The position numbers and the translations under genes were made by a program. The notes under the pieces are model-generated. The model made no database searches, was not told the origin of the DNA, and saw nothing but the letters and a program-made list of their open reading frames with translations. A stretch of DNA of 64,000 nt from NCBI RefSeq assembly GCF_000980835.1, contig NZ_CP011312.1:620001-684000 (forward strand), written 5' to 3'. Shown piece after piece: positions 22,325 through 32,042 of this stretch (its first letter is position 1; each line of letters begins with the position of its first letter). This DNA is from Corynebacterium kutscheri (GTDB taxonomy: Bacteria; Actinomycetota; Actinomycetes; Mycobacteriales; Mycobacteriaceae).

Positions 22325-22367
22325 AGCGACCGGGTTTGCAGTATTAACGATAAACCCGGTCGCTTTT
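22325..22367 (+). terminator. Terminator after ctaD
   Basis: AGCGACCGGGTTT (22325-22337) pairs perfectly with AAACCCGGTCGCT (22352-22364), followed by TTT. Confidence 0.9.
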
Positions 22368-22443
22368 GCTATACCAACATTTGTTATGAGCAGGAACTAA
22401 CAAGGTTTCAACTTATTTAAAAATTCATGTAAAGATAGAGCAC

Positions 22444-23715
22444 GTGACCACGAATTTAGCTTCACAGCCTAGTGTAACTTTAGCCAAAGGGCTTTTCCCG
22501 GCAGTAGTAACCATCTCCGGTACCGACCATCCTGGAGTAACCGCTGTCTTTTTCCATGTTTTAGCCATAAATGATGTTCAAGTACTGGATGTAGAACAGT
22601 CGCAATTTAGAGGATATCTCTCCCTAGCGGCCTTCGTTGGAATTGATCCGGTCCGTTACTCAGAGCTTGTTGAACGACTCGAAGAAACCATGAATTTACA
22701 TGGGATGAGCGTGAGCGTAGAAAAACAAGAAACCGCTTTATCTTCTCGCCCGCGTTCAACTCATGAAATTGTTCTTTTAGGTGATCCTATTACCGCAAGA
22801 GATATTTCGCGTATTGGACAAACCCTTGCCGATTATGGTGCCAATATTGACACTATTCGTGGTATTGCTGATTATCCGGTGACTGGACTGGAGTTAAAAG
22901 TAACCGTGGCTGATTCAACTCCTGGTGGAGCAGTACCATTGCGTAAAGCCCTAGCTGGTCTCACCCAAGAACTTGGGATAGATATCGCTATTGAACGTGC
23001 TGGTTTACTCCGCAGATCCAAACGGCTTATTTGTTTTGATTGCGATTCCACCTTGATTACTGGTGAAGTTATTGAAATGCTTGCCGCCTATGCCGGACGG
23101 GAAGAAGAAGTCGCCTTAGTTACCGAACGGGCTATGCGTGGCGAGTTAGATTTTGAGGAATCGCTACGCGAGCGGGTTAGAGCACTTGCTGGATTAGATG
23201 CAAGCGTTATTGATAAGGTTTCCCGTGAAATTAAGCTCACCCCAGGAGCACGCACAACTATTCGCACCTTAAAGCGCTTAGGTTTTAAAACAGCGGTAGT
23301 CTCTGGCGGTTTCATTCAAGTTCTTTCTGGACTGGCCGAAGAACTCGAACTAGATTATGTGCGTGCCAATGTTTTAGAAATTGTTGACGGAAAATTAACT
23401 GGCCGTGTTATTGGAAAAATCGTCGATAGGGTAGCAAAAGCAGAGCTATTAGCAGAGTTTGCCGCTGATTCTGGTTTACAGATGCATCAAACTGTCGCCG
23501 TCGGAGATGGTGCTAACGATATTGATATGATTTCCGCAGCGGGACTAGGGGTTGCTTTTAATGCAAAGCCGGCCTTGCGTGATGTTGCTGATACTTCGGT
23601 TAACTCACCTTTCTTGGATGAAGTGCTGCACATGTTAGGTATTACCCGCCAAGAAATTGAGACTGCCGATGAGCAAGCCGGGGAACTATATCCACGCACC
23701 CCACTTATTGGATAG
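22444..23715 (+). CDS. serB: Phosphoserine phosphatase with ACT domains
   Basis: A 423-residue enzyme that releases phosphate from phosphoserine in the last step of serine synthesis. Two ACT-type regulatory segments occupy about residues 15-180, the second beginning HEIVLLGDPITARDIS. The HAD domain follows: motif I DCDSTLITGEV (about 198), motif II SGGFIQVL, and motif III/IV GDGANDIDMI. The actinobacterial enzymes share this fused layout and can respond to serine. It starts at GTG and is followed after 14 bases by the PTH2-like gene, implying cotranscription. Confidence 0.95.
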   Translation: MTTNLASQPSVTLAKGLFPAVVTISGTDHPGVTAVFFHVLAINDVQVLDVEQSQFRGYLSLAAFVGIDPVRYSELVERLEETMNLHGMSVSVEKQETALSSRPRSTHEIVLLGDPITARDISRIGQTLADYGANIDTIRGIADYPVTGLELKVTVADSTPGGAVPLRKALAGLTQELGIDIAIERAGLLRRSKRLICFDCDSTLITGEVIEMLAAYAGREEEVALVTERAMRGELDFEESLRERVRALAGLDASVIDKVSREIKLTPGARTTIRTLKRLGFKTAVVSGGFIQVLSGLAEELELDYVRANVLEIVDGKLTGRVIGKIVDRVAKAELLAEFAADSGLQMHQTVAVGDGANDIDMISAAGLGVAFNAKPALRDVADTSVNSPFLDEVLHMLGITRQEIETADEQAGELYPRTPLIG

Positions 23716-23729
23716 GAAAACTAGGCAGC

Positions 23730-24497
23730 ATGGTAGCGAACAATACACGGGATGTAGCTGATCTAGCAGCAATACGTTGTGCTTATGATCGCCTAGTAAC
23801 AGCATGTGCGCAGCGCTCATGGGAAAATGACCCAGAAGATAAAGCCATTCCAGAAACCATCCAAGCAATGCAGATTGCTATGCATGTTCCTAAAAATGAT
23901 CCACCGGCAAGCACTGATATACTTGCCGCCACGGCAAAAGCAGTGCTTGCGGTGTGCCTAGATCCACGTGCTGGTACTGATAGTGCATATGCGCAGGCAC
24001 TGGACATGTGGTATCGCCACCGGATTCGCAAGGTAGCTAGGCGAGCACGCAATTCTGCTTGGGATAATGTACAGCCGTTATCAGGAGTTACCGCAACGCA
24101 TAATGAAGCACAAGCACGGGCATTTGTTCCTAGCGCAGTGCACCGCATTCCAGCAGAGCTTAAAAAGTTACAAATTCGCGGTACTGATCTTGCTCTAGCC
24201 TCGATAGCACCTATTGATACTAGTTGTCCAGCACTTATTGTAGATCGTGGCTTGGGTATGACTGCCGGAAAAACCGCCGCTCAAGTGGGCCATGCTTCAA
24301 TGCTATTGGCGGCGCAAATGAGTTGGAATGATGTATACGCTTGGGTGCAGCAAGATTTCTTTCTTAATGTGTATGAGCTTGATACCGCCGATTTCCATAC
24401 TTATGTTCAGCGCACTGATGCGGTGGTTGTCCGGGATGCTGGTTTTACCGAGGTCGCGCCCAATTCGGCAACAGTATGTGCTATTGCTTATCCCTGA
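23730..24497 (+). CDS. Protein with a C-terminal PTH2-like domain
   Basis: A 255-residue protein. The last hundred residues resemble peptidyl-tRNA hydrolase 2: the N-terminal Lys-containing motif GMTAGKTAAQVGHASMLLA corresponds to GKGKIAAQ-HA, and VVRDAGFTEVAPNSATVCAI matches the DAG-T-APG-T strand. The first 150 residues are alpha-helical and unassigned. Bacteria normally use the unrelated PTH1, so a PTH2-like enzyme would be a second activity or a different nucleic-acid-related function. It is probably cotranscribed with serB, and its end overlaps the convergent helicase gene by 10 bases. Confidence 0.7.
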   Translation: MVANNTRDVADLAAIRCAYDRLVTACAQRSWENDPEDKAIPETIQAMQIAMHVPKNDPPASTDILAATAKAVLAVCLDPRAGTDSAYAQALDMWYRHRIRKVARRARNSAWDNVQPLSGVTATHNEAQARAFVPSAVHRIPAELKKLQIRGTDLALASIAPIDTSCPALIVDRGLGMTAGKTAAQVGHASMLLAAQMSWNDVYAWVQQDFFLNVYELDTADFHTYVQRTDAVVVRDAGFTEVAPNSATVCAIAYP

Positions 24498-26464
24498 ACT
24501 AGCCGCTTGAGCGCAGCAGTAACTACTCGTGGATCAGTGGTGCGCCAAAAGTCTGGCATCGAGTTAAGTAAAAAAGTACCATAGCGCTTTTCGACGAGCC
24601 GTTTATCCATGACTGCGACCACCCCCTTATCGGTGGTTTGACGCAGTAAACGCCCAGCACCTTGTGCCATGAGTAATGCTGCATGAGTCGCTGCCACCTC
24701 CATGAAACCATTACGTCCTTGAGCGTCAGCAGCTTCTTTTCTCGCTTGGAGTAACGGATCATCGGGACGAGGGAATGGAATTTTATCCATAATTACCAAT
24801 GAACATGCAGAACCGGGCACATCAACTCCTTGCCATAAGGTGAGCGTGCCAAAAAGACAAGAGTTTTCATTTTTGGAAAAGTTCTCAATGAGCGTGCCAA
24901 TAGCATCATCGCCTTGACAATAAACGTCGAAAGGCAATCGCGAACCAAGTTCTTCTTTGGCCTGTAAAGCTGCGCGTCGAGAAGAAAATAAGCCGAGGGT
25001 ACGTCCACCGGAAGCCATAATGAGCTCATACATTTCGGTGAGGGTTTCTTTAGCTAAACCATCACGACCAGGAATCGGAATATGAGTGGGAGTATAAAGA
25101 ATGCCAGATTTTTTAGGATCAAAAGGCATTCCCACATCAAGGCTCTCCCAGCTTCCTTTGTGTAGCCCCCAACTAGCGGCCAAGGCAGTAAAATTGCCTC
25201 CGATACTTAACGTCGCAGAGGTCAAAATCACCGTATTTTCTTGGAAAAGGTGAGTATGCAATAGTCCAGCAATAGAAAGGGGTGCGACTTTAAGATGCAG
25301 CCCTTGTCGTTCATTTTTTGATAACCACACCACATCAGTTTGTTTGGTGGGATCAGTTTCTTTAAAAACTTCCAGGATCCGCACAATAGAGTCATGCTGA
25401 TCACTGAGATGATTGCTCAAACTACGTCGCTCAGCGAAACGCTCGGGATCATTAGCCTCTTCACCCTCAGGTGCACTAGACACCTCGTTTTTTAGACTCC
25501 ATAATGCATCGCGCAGCGCAATAAGCTGGGTGGCCAATTGCTCTGGTAAATGAGTCAGACGCCCTTCATCGACTGCCTCCATGGAGTCTTCCCACTCCTG
25601 TGCAATCTCAACGAGGCGTTCATCGCGTTTCGACGCTTGAAGCTTTTTCGCACGAGTGGCCGACATTTTTAATGTTAATAAGCCAATTTCATTGGTGGAG
25701 ACCGCAGTAATCCGTCCATCTAATTCATGCGCTTCATCGACGACTACAACATCATGTTCCGGAAGTACATTGACCTCAGATAAGGCATCGATGGCCAAAA
25801 GTGCATGATTTGTTACCACAATGTCTACTTCGCGTGCTTTTCTTCGCGTCTGCTCGGCAAAGCAATCCTCACCATGAGGACAACGACTAGCGCCAATACA
25901 TTCTTGTGCATTGACACTGACCTGCCGCCAAGCATTATCAGGAACACCTGGTACCAGGTCATCTCTATCACCGGTAGAAGTTTTTTCAGCCCATTGATAT
26001 ACCCGTTTGATATGTGCACCGAGCGAAGAGATGGTCTCTTCGTCGATAGGCAATTGCTCCTCATTATCCCACCGGGTACTTATCCCAAGTTTATTTAAGC
26101 AGAGATAATTGGCGCGGCCTTTCATAATGGCAAAGGTTGGTGGGCGACTAACCACAGGCGTTAATGCTTGTGCTAGGCGTGGCAGATCACGTTCAATAAG
26201 CTGACGTTGGAGCGCAAGAGTAGCCGTAGAAACAATCACTGTGGAATCGCTGGCCTGAGCATGACGAATAGCTGGAACTAGATACGCCAAAGATTTACCA
26301 GTACCAGTACCTGCTTGCACCGCCAGGTGGCGTTTAGCTTCTATAGCGTGAGTTACCGCTTTTGCCATCCTCACCTGATTGGTGCGGGTTGCCCCGCCCA
26401 AAGATTTTACCGCTGCAGCAAGTAATTCAGTGGTGCTATGACTAAGCGGGGCATCAGTGCTCAT
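24488..26464 (-). CDS. DinG/XPD-type ATP-dependent DNA helicase
   Basis: A 658-residue superfamily 2 helicase. Visible motifs: Walker A VQAGTGTGKSLAYLVPA (about residue 55), motif II VVVDEAHELDG (about 237), ILTSATLSIGG (motif III/IV) and the C-terminal GAGRLLRQTTDKGVVAVMD (motif VI). Four cysteines between Walker A and the DEAH box (LCLNKLG, ECIGASRCPHGEDCF) suggest the iron-sulfur cluster found in this family. Likely role: unwinding forked or G4/R-loop DNA during repair. It faces the PTH2-like gene convergently, and pncB follows on the same strand upstream. Confidence 0.9.
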   Translation of the reverse strand: MSTDAPLSHSTTELLAAAVKSLGGATRTNQVRMAKAVTHAIEAKRHLAVQAGTGTGKSLAYLVPAIRHAQASDSTVIVSTATLALQRQLIERDLPRLAQALTPVVSRPPTFAIMKGRANYLCLNKLGISTRWDNEEQLPIDEETISSLGAHIKRVYQWAEKTSTGDRDDLVPGVPDNAWRQVSVNAQECIGASRCPHGEDCFAEQTRRKAREVDIVVTNHALLAIDALSEVNVLPEHDVVVVDEAHELDGRITAVSTNEIGLLTLKMSATRAKKLQASKRDERLVEIAQEWEDSMEAVDEGRLTHLPEQLATQLIALRDALWSLKNEVSSAPEGEEANDPERFAERRSLSNHLSDQHDSIVRILEVFKETDPTKQTDVVWLSKNERQGLHLKVAPLSIAGLLHTHLFQENTVILTSATLSIGGNFTALAASWGLHKGSWESLDVGMPFDPKKSGILYTPTHIPIPGRDGLAKETLTEMYELIMASGGRTLGLFSSRRAALQAKEELGSRLPFDVYCQGDDAIGTLIENFSKNENSCLFGTLTLWQGVDVPGSACSLVIMDKIPFPRPDDPLLQARKEAADAQGRNGFMEVAATHAALLMAQGAGRLLRQTTDKGVVAVMDKRLVEKRYGTFLLNSMPDFWRTTDPRVVTAALKRLVQG

Positions 26465-26532
26465 AGACAGTACTTTTCGATGGTGCGACTGTTATACATA
26501 GACAATCCATCATAGAAGGCAACATATAAAAG

Positions 26533-27861
26533 TTAGAAAGAACGTTGAAAATTCAGAAAACGGGTACTAATTGCTGGCTCCCCCTTGCCTAAAGCAAGTC
26601 CCTCCCAAGGCAAGGTAACAAGTTGTTGAGCAAGATACTCCCGAGATTCATGCAAGGTAGGTAGGTTTGGAACAATCTTGCCATCACGCATGAGCTCAAC
26701 AGTAAGTGCACGCGATTCTAGCGTCCCACTATGTGGTGCTTCTTCGGCAAAGGGGAAAATAATTTCTTCGACCGCTGTGCCAGTAGCCCGGTGGGTACGA
26801 ATAGCTCGCTTGGTACCACCAATGGAATCCTTATTCCGGGATCGTTTAGCCACTGGATGGCCATCAACCTCAACTAATTTGTACACCATAGAAGCAGTAG
26901 GGGCACCAGAACCGGTAACTACTGACGTGCCTACCCCAAATGCGTCTACTGGATCACCTCGTAAACCAGCGATGGCATATTCATCGAGATCGGAACTGAC
27001 CACAATACGAGTATTGTATGCACCTAGTTCGTCGAGTTGCTGGCGTACTTGTCGAGTCATTGGTCCTAAATCACCAGAATCAATACGCACTGCCCCTAAT
27101 TGAGTACCGGCTACCTCTACTGCTGTCTTTACCCCATTGGCGATGTCATAAGTATCAACCAATAATGTAGTATCCACGCCCCAGGTTGTTACCTGCGAAC
27201 GGAAAGCTGCTTCCTCATTCGCCGAACCGTCATCATTGACATGCAGTAGTGTCCAAGCATGTGCCGCAGTACCAGAACCTGGAATGCCATAACGAAACAT
27301 GGCCTCCATATTTGAGGTACCACTAAAACCTGCCAGATAAGCAGCACGTGCTGCTGTAACAGCTGACATTTCATGTGTGCGCCTCGAACCCATTTCGATC
27401 AGGGGACGACCATCAGCTGCGGTAACCATGCGGGCTGCTGCAGAAGCAATAGCCGAGTCGGCATTCATAATTGATAAAATAAGCGTTTCTAAAATAACGC
27501 ATTCGGCGAAAGTACCCCGCACAGTCAGAATAGGAGAGTGCGGGAAATAGAGTTCACCTTCCCGATAGCCGTCAATATGGCCGCGGAAACGATAAGAACG
27601 CAGATAATTCTTGGTATCTTCATTAAGGAAATCAAGAATGGCGAGTTGTTCTTCGCTAAACACAAAATTTTCGACGGCTTCAAGTACTCGCCCAGTACCG
27701 GCAACAATGCCATAACGGCGTTCATTAGGTAGCCGACGGGAAAAAACTTCAAAGCTGCATTGGCGGTTGGCAGTGCCATCGGCAAGTGCAGATTGCAACA
27801 TGGTGAGTTCATACATGTCGGTCAATAATGCCGTGGAGGCAAATGCACGAGTGGTATTCAT
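26533..27861 (-). CDS. pncB: Nicotinate phosphoribosyltransferase
   Basis: A 442-residue enzyme converting nicotinate and PRPP to nicotinate mononucleotide, the entry to NAD salvage. Supporting motifs: LTDMYELTMLQ at the N terminus, EMGSRRTHEMSAV (substrate site), SGTSNMEA, AVRIDSGDLGPMTRQVR (phosphate binding) and VVTGSGAPTASMVYKLVEV. The product feeds NadE at 12060, and PncA at 47987 supplies nicotinate. It precedes the helicase gene on the same strand with a 68-base gap. Confidence 0.95.
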   Translation of the reverse strand: MNTTRAFASTALLTDMYELTMLQSALADGTANRQCSFEVFSRRLPNERRYGIVAGTGRVLEAVENFVFSEEQLAILDFLNEDTKNYLRSYRFRGHIDGYREGELYFPHSPILTVRGTFAECVILETLILSIMNADSAIASAAARMVTAADGRPLIEMGSRRTHEMSAVTAARAAYLAGFSGTSNMEAMFRYGIPGSGTAAHAWTLLHVNDDGSANEEAAFRSQVTTWGVDTTLLVDTYDIANGVKTAVEVAGTQLGAVRIDSGDLGPMTRQVRQQLDELGAYNTRIVVSSDLDEYAIAGLRGDPVDAFGVGTSVVTGSGAPTASMVYKLVEVDGHPVAKRSRNKDSIGGTKRAIRTHRATGTAVEEIIFPFAEEAPHSGTLESRALTVELMRDGKIVPNLPTLHESREYLAQQLVTLPWEGLALGKGEPAISTRFLNFQRSF

Positions 27862-27896
27862 TTTATCTACCTTATAGTGAATGAGTCGACGAGCGG

Positions 27897-28433
27897 TTAA
27901 CTCAACCGGATAACAGCATATGTATTACCAGCTGCACTAGCTACGCCAATCCCATAGTGGGAGTAAGAATTTTTTGCCAGTTGTTCCCAGCTACTTGGAT
28001 CATTACGCCACTGCGTTAAAAAGGTGGTGGCGCTGGCTTGGTCGTTACTTAATCGGGCGCGCAGGGTAGTTGCGTTTGCCGCAGCGTCAATAAACCGACC
28101 GGAAGTAGCCATGGTGGTGGCTAGTCTTTGTGCTTCATCTTCAAGGGTGGGGTCGAAAGAAGAAACATGTCCAGCTTCTGCATACATCAGTAAAAGGCCT
28201 TCATTTAATGCAGCCTGGATGCTAGAAGACTCGGCGAAATTTTCTAATGGATAGTGCGGATAAATAGGTGCTGGTTTTTCTGTTTCAGAAGAGCCGTTGT
28301 CGCTGTTATTAACTGCAATACCCGCTAAAACTCCTGACACTACAACGATAATGGCCGCCAGAACATTGATAAGGTCTTGCGGGCTGGTGGTGAGCAGGCG
28401 ATCCAATTTCAGCGCAGAAAAAATCTTCCACAT
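27897..28433 (-). CDS. Membrane-anchored CAP/SCP-like protein
   Basis: About 178 residues from ATG 28433 (a TTG at 28460 would lengthen it). One N-terminal membrane segment (VLAAIIVVVSGVLAGIAV) is followed by a short linker and an extracytoplasmic domain resembling CAP/SCP proteins: helical start ESSSIQAALNEGLLLMY, LEDEAQRLATTMA, then the closing strand HYGIGVASAAGNTYAVI. The function of bacterial CAP proteins is mostly unknown. It lies divergent to clpS with about 70 bases between starts; no good ribosome site is visible. Confidence 0.65.
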   Translation of the reverse strand: MWKIFSALKLDRLLTTSPQDLINVLAAIIVVVSGVLAGIAVNNSDNGSSETEKPAPIYPHYPLENFAESSSIQAALNEGLLLMYAEAGHVSSFDPTLEDEAQRLATTMATSGRFIDAAANATTLRARLSNDQASATTFLTQWRNDPSSWEQLAKNSYSHYGIGVASAAGNTYAVIRLS

Positions 28434-28502
28434 AACAAATAAGAATAATGAATTCAGCAACGGTACGGGAAAACTTAGCTGTTTCTCGCTAGGCTAAACG
28501 TT

Positions 28503-28838
28503 ATGAAGAATCACCCCTTCCTTGTTGATGCTTGGGAAGTTCAGTGCGCGATGCCTGCCCCCGACCTTGATGAAAAGGTCGAAATTGAGGTAGCCACGAG
28601 CGAGAACTTGCCCTGGATGTGCATCGTATGGGACGATCCCGTCAATCTTATGAGTTATGTCTCGTATGTCTTTCAAACTATTTTGGGCTACGACAAAAAA
28701 CGTGCCATTGAGCTAATGATGCAAGTACATACTGAAGGTAAGGCCGTAGTTAGCACGGGCGAAAAAGACAAAGTCGAAGGCGATGTAAAGAAGTTGCATA
28801 CAGCAGGCCTATGGGCAACGATGCAGCAAGCGGGATAG
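28503..28838 (+). CDS. clpS: ATP-dependent Clp protease adaptor ClpS
   Basis: A 111-residue adaptor that binds N-degron substrates and hands them to ClpC-ClpP. The core [16 protein letters not shown] contains the hydrophobic-pocket Asp-Asp and the Asn, and [17 protein letters not shown] is the conserved ClpS middle. It begins a co-directional run with the DUF2017 gene (19-base gap), a pairing conserved in actinobacteria. Confidence 0.94.
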   Translation: MKNHPFLVDAWEVQCAMPAPDLDEKVEIEVATSENLPWMCIVWDDPVNLMSYVSYVFQTILGYDKKRAIELMMQVHTEGKAVVSTGEKDKVEGDVKKLHTAGLWATMQQAG

Positions 28839-28857
28839 AGAAAGAAGAAAAATAACC

Positions 28858-29409
28858 ATGCACGCATGGAAAAAGAAAAAGTCCTTCATGCGCGGTGCAC
28901 GTTACCACTGCACGCTAGAGCCTATTGAACGAGAAATACTCGGTAATCTTGCTGCAACTATTGCAAATGCACTTATTGCGCGCGCGCAGTCTGCGCCAAA
29001 AGATGAGCTAGCAGAATTAACTGGAATGCCCAGTGGACATAAAGATGGACCTACCGATGCTGGTCTGGCTCGGCTGCTACCGGATTTTGAGCGTGATGGT
29101 GATGAGGAATATGAAGGCGATAATTCGCTTTTGCGTTCCCTACATGAAAATGACATCACGCGGGCAAAACTAAATAATTTGCAGGTTATGATTAATGCTC
29201 TTGGCCCCGATGGCTCGGTGGATGTGGAGCTAGAAGAACCCGATGCGCATGCTTGGCTAGCTGCAATCAACGACATTCGACTGTATTTAACCGCAAGCGA
29301 TATTCATGGTGCTGAATCAGCTAGTGAAGATCGAGATAACCTTGTGGATTGGTTGGGATATAATCAAGAATCCCTTTTAACCGCCATGATGGGTGAACTA
29401 GAGCTATGA
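28858..29409 (+). CDS. DUF2017 family protein
   Basis: A 183-residue soluble, acidic protein typical of DUF2017, a family found almost only in actinobacteria and usually encoded next to clpS. Recognised from the LEPIEREILGNLAA start and the C-terminal DRDNLVDWLGYNQESLL. No motif gives an enzymatic role. Its stop overlaps the start of the P1 peptidase gene (ATGA), showing translational coupling. Confidence 0.85.
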   Translation: MHAWKKKKSFMRGARYHCTLEPIEREILGNLAATIANALIARAQSAPKDELAELTGMPSGHKDGPTDAGLARLLPDFERDGDEEYEGDNSLLRSLHENDITRAKLNNLQVMINALGPDGSVDVELEEPDAHAWLAAINDIRLYLTASDIHGAESASEDRDNLVDWLGYNQESLLTAMMGELEL

Positions 29410-30410
29410 CCAGTGAGCTTTTCGACGCTCGTCAAGGGATAAGTGCCGTACCCGGAATTACGATTGGGCATACTAGCTTAGGAGACACTGGGTGCACAGT
29501 AGTTCTTACAAAAGAATCAGCGATTGCCGCTGTGGATGTGCGTGGTGGCGGACCTGGTACTAGAGAAACTGATTTATTAGCACCGTATAACACGGTAGAA
29601 AGAGTTCATGCGGTATTGCTATCGGGTGGTTCTGCCTATGGTCTTGCCGCAGCAGATGGAGTGATGCAGGCTTTAGAAGAAGCAGGTGTCGGTTTTCCGG
29701 TATTAGGTAAAGACAAACCAGGTCCAATTGTGCCAATTGTTCCTGGCGCGGTGATTTTTGATCTTTTAGTTGGCGATCCCACTCATCGTCCAGGTGCTGT
29801 TGATGGTTATAACGCTACCCAAGCGGCGTTAATTGCCGGGCACAAGCAGGAAGAAAAAGAAGCGTCGAAAAGCCTATTTAATGCTAGTACCTCGATAGGT
29901 GCTGGTTGTGCGGCTACTGCGGGCGTATTACGCGGCGGTTGTGGCCAGTATGCGATGCAGGTGGGACAGTATGTTATAGCGGCAGTGGTGATTGCGAATC
30001 CAGTAGGAAATGTGGTTGATCCGGATACTGGGCGGTTATGGGCAGACCCGCACTATGGCGTGGATCTGGCGAAGTTCATGTCCCTAACAGCACTACCAAC
30101 AAAGCTAAACACCACCATTGGTGTGATTGTTACCAATGCTCCGGTAACTAAATCGCAAGCGAAGCGCTTGGCCATGGTGGGACATGATGGAATTGCGATA
30201 GCTGTTCGACCTGCACATTCGCCACTAGATGGAGATACGCTGTTTTGTTTATCTACCGGTGATGGTACGGGGGTGGATATACCAACGATGCAAGCCTTAT
30301 CGGCAGCTGCTGCGCAGGTAGTGGCACGTGGAATTATTGCGGCTGTTATTGGGGCTGAACCAGGTTTAGGTTTGACCGCCTTTAGTGAAATTGAGCTGCT
30401 AGGATCATAA
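29406..30410 (+). CDS. P1-family (DmpA/S58) peptidase
   Basis: A 334-residue Ntn-type aminopeptidase homologue that would self-cleave to expose a catalytic Ser or Thr. Family landmarks: GITIGHTSLGDTGCTVVL near the N terminus, DVRGGGPGTRETDLL, LLSGGSAYGLAAADGVM, GAGCAAT in the middle near the cleavage region, and IGVIVTNAPVTKSQAKRLA. It overlaps the DUF2017 stop by four bases. The physiological substrate is not known in corynebacteria. Confidence 0.88.
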   Translation: MTSELFDARQGISAVPGITIGHTSLGDTGCTVVLTKESAIAAVDVRGGGPGTRETDLLAPYNTVERVHAVLLSGGSAYGLAAADGVMQALEEAGVGFPVLGKDKPGPIVPIVPGAVIFDLLVGDPTHRPGAVDGYNATQAALIAGHKQEEKEASKSLFNASTSIGAGCAATAGVLRGGCGQYAMQVGQYVIAAVVIANPVGNVVDPDTGRLWADPHYGVDLAKFMSLTALPTKLNTTIGVIVTNAPVTKSQAKRLAMVGHDGIAIAVRPAHSPLDGDTLFCLSTGDGTGVDIPTMQALSAAAAQVVARGIIAAVIGAEPGLGLTAFSEIELLGS

Positions 30411-30416
30411 AGCATT

Positions 30417-31085
30417 ATGAGTTATACACAACAAAGTTTTGGTATGCCCTACCCGCATCCTGCCCCACAACCGGCTCAGGCAACCAAAAGCCAACGTTTT
30501 CGCACTGGCTTTGCCTTTGCTTTTGGCTATCTTTTTGTGATCTGGATAGTGCAGATCATTAATGTTGTGATCTTCGATTATGCCCTGCATTATTTTGGTA
30601 TCCATCCACTTGATATTTCTTCGTTGTGGCATATTTTTACCTCTCCACTGATCCATGGTGATTTTTCCCATCTGATTGCTAATTCGGTGCCAGGGGCAAT
30701 TTTTTGTTTTCTTATTGGTTTATCCGGTAAGCGAGTTTTTTGGGAAGTTACCCTTATTACTGCAGTAGTCGGTGGCTTAGGTACCTGGTTATTTGGTGGG
30801 ATAGGCACTAATCACATTGGTGCTTCGGGTTTAATTTACGGTTGGTTGGCCTATTTAGTCGTGCGCGGTATTTTTAACCGCAGTTATTCTCAGGTTGGCT
30901 TGGGCGTTGTGTTGGCTTTTATTTATGGTGGGCTAGTTTGGGGTGTACTACCAGGTGATCCAGGGATTAGTTGGCAAGCTCATCTTTTTGGTGCCCTAGG
31001 TGGTTTAGGTGCAGGTGCTTTTATTACCTCTGATGATCCACCAGCACTTCAAGCAAAGCGGGCGAATAAGCAGTTGCATCGTTAG
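30417..31085 (+). CDS. Rhomboid-family intramembrane serine protease
   Basis: A 222-residue protein with six predicted membrane helices. The catalytic Ser is in GASGLIYG and the His in ISWQAHLFG; GDFSHLIANSVP is the conserved H-x3-N helix. A proline-rich cytoplasmic N terminus of about 30 residues precedes the first helix. It follows the peptidase gene by six bases and precedes murI by twelve. Its substrate cannot be inferred from the sequence. Confidence 0.9.
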   Translation: MSYTQQSFGMPYPHPAPQPAQATKSQRFRTGFAFAFGYLFVIWIVQIINVVIFDYALHYFGIHPLDISSLWHIFTSPLIHGDFSHLIANSVPGAIFCFLIGLSGKRVFWEVTLITAVVGGLGTWLFGGIGTNHIGASGLIYGWLAYLVVRGIFNRSYSQVGLGVVLAFIYGGLVWGVLPGDPGISWQAHLFGALGGLGAGAFITSDDPPALQAKRANKQLHR

Positions 31086-31097
31086 TAAGGGACACAG

Positions 31098-31979
31098 GTG
31101 AGTGTGAATACAACACAGAATATATGTGATCTTCCAGGATTGGATACAGAAGATATAGCTGCTTTAAGTATGCGCACACCGAGTGCCCCGATTGGTATCT
31201 TTGATTCCGGAGTAGGTGGACTTACCGTCGCTCGGACCATTATGCAGCAGTTACCACATGAGTCAGTGATTTACATTGGTGATACTGCACATAGCCCGTA
31301 TGGTTCTTTGCCGATTGCGCAGGTACGTGAACATGCTTTGGCTATTGCTGATGAGCTCGTTGAGCGAGGAAGCAAAATGCTTGTTATTGCTTGTAATACC
31401 GCTTCGGCAGCATGTTTACGTGATGCTAGAGAACGGTATAACGTTCCGGTGGTCGAAGTTATTCAACCCGCAGTGCGTAGAGCCATAGCGACCACGCGAA
31501 ATGGAAAAATTGGGGTAATCGGTACTGAAGGAACTGTGAAATCAGGAGCCTACCAAGACCTCTTCGCAGTGAATCCACAGATTCACGCTTATGCTCAGCC
31601 GTGCCCGCAATTTGTGGATTTTGTTGAGCGCGGTATTACTACGGGACGTCAGATTCTTGGCATTGCAAAAGATTACGTTGCACCCCTGCAAGCTGCGGGG
31701 GTAGATACATTGGTGCTTGGTTGTACACATTATCCGTTGCTTACCGGAGTTATTCAGTTAGCCATTGGCGACCAAGTAACTTTGGTGTCCTCATCTGAGG
31801 AAGCCACCAAAGATGTGGTGAAGTATTTAAGCGCTATTGATCTTTTAGCTACCCCAGAAAATAACCCCGAGCCGGTACATGTTTTTGAGTCAACAGGTGA
31901 TCCAGAACTATTTACGCAGTTGGCTAAGCGATTTTTATATCCATATGTGACGCATGTCGAAAAGTTTGGCCAAGTGTAA
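31098..31979 (+). CDS. murI: Glutamate racemase
   Basis: A 293-residue enzyme making D-glutamate for peptidoglycan. Catalytic cysteines appear in ACNTASA and GCTHYPLL, and the substrate loop is [12 protein letters not shown]. From the GTG start there is an N-terminal tail of about 29 residues before the conserved core; an in-frame ATG (MRTPSAPIG) further on is an alternative. The gene belongs to the run that continues with the MBL protein, rph and rdgB, a conserved actinobacterial order. Confidence 0.95.
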   Translation: MSVNTTQNICDLPGLDTEDIAALSMRTPSAPIGIFDSGVGGLTVARTIMQQLPHESVIYIGDTAHSPYGSLPIAQVREHALAIADELVERGSKMLVIACNTASAACLRDARERYNVPVVEVIQPAVRRAIATTRNGKIGVIGTEGTVKSGAYQDLFAVNPQIHAYAQPCPQFVDFVERGITTGRQILGIAKDYVAPLQAAGVDTLVLGCTHYPLLTGVIQLAIGDQVTLVSSSEEATKDVVKYLSAIDLLATPENNPEPVHVFESTGDPELFTQLAKRFLYPYVTHVEKFGQV

Positions 31980-32042
31980 TTCTCACCTAGCGGGCGTCAA
32001 AAATGTTTCATTGAGCCAAGACCCATGGAAGACTAGTCCTCT

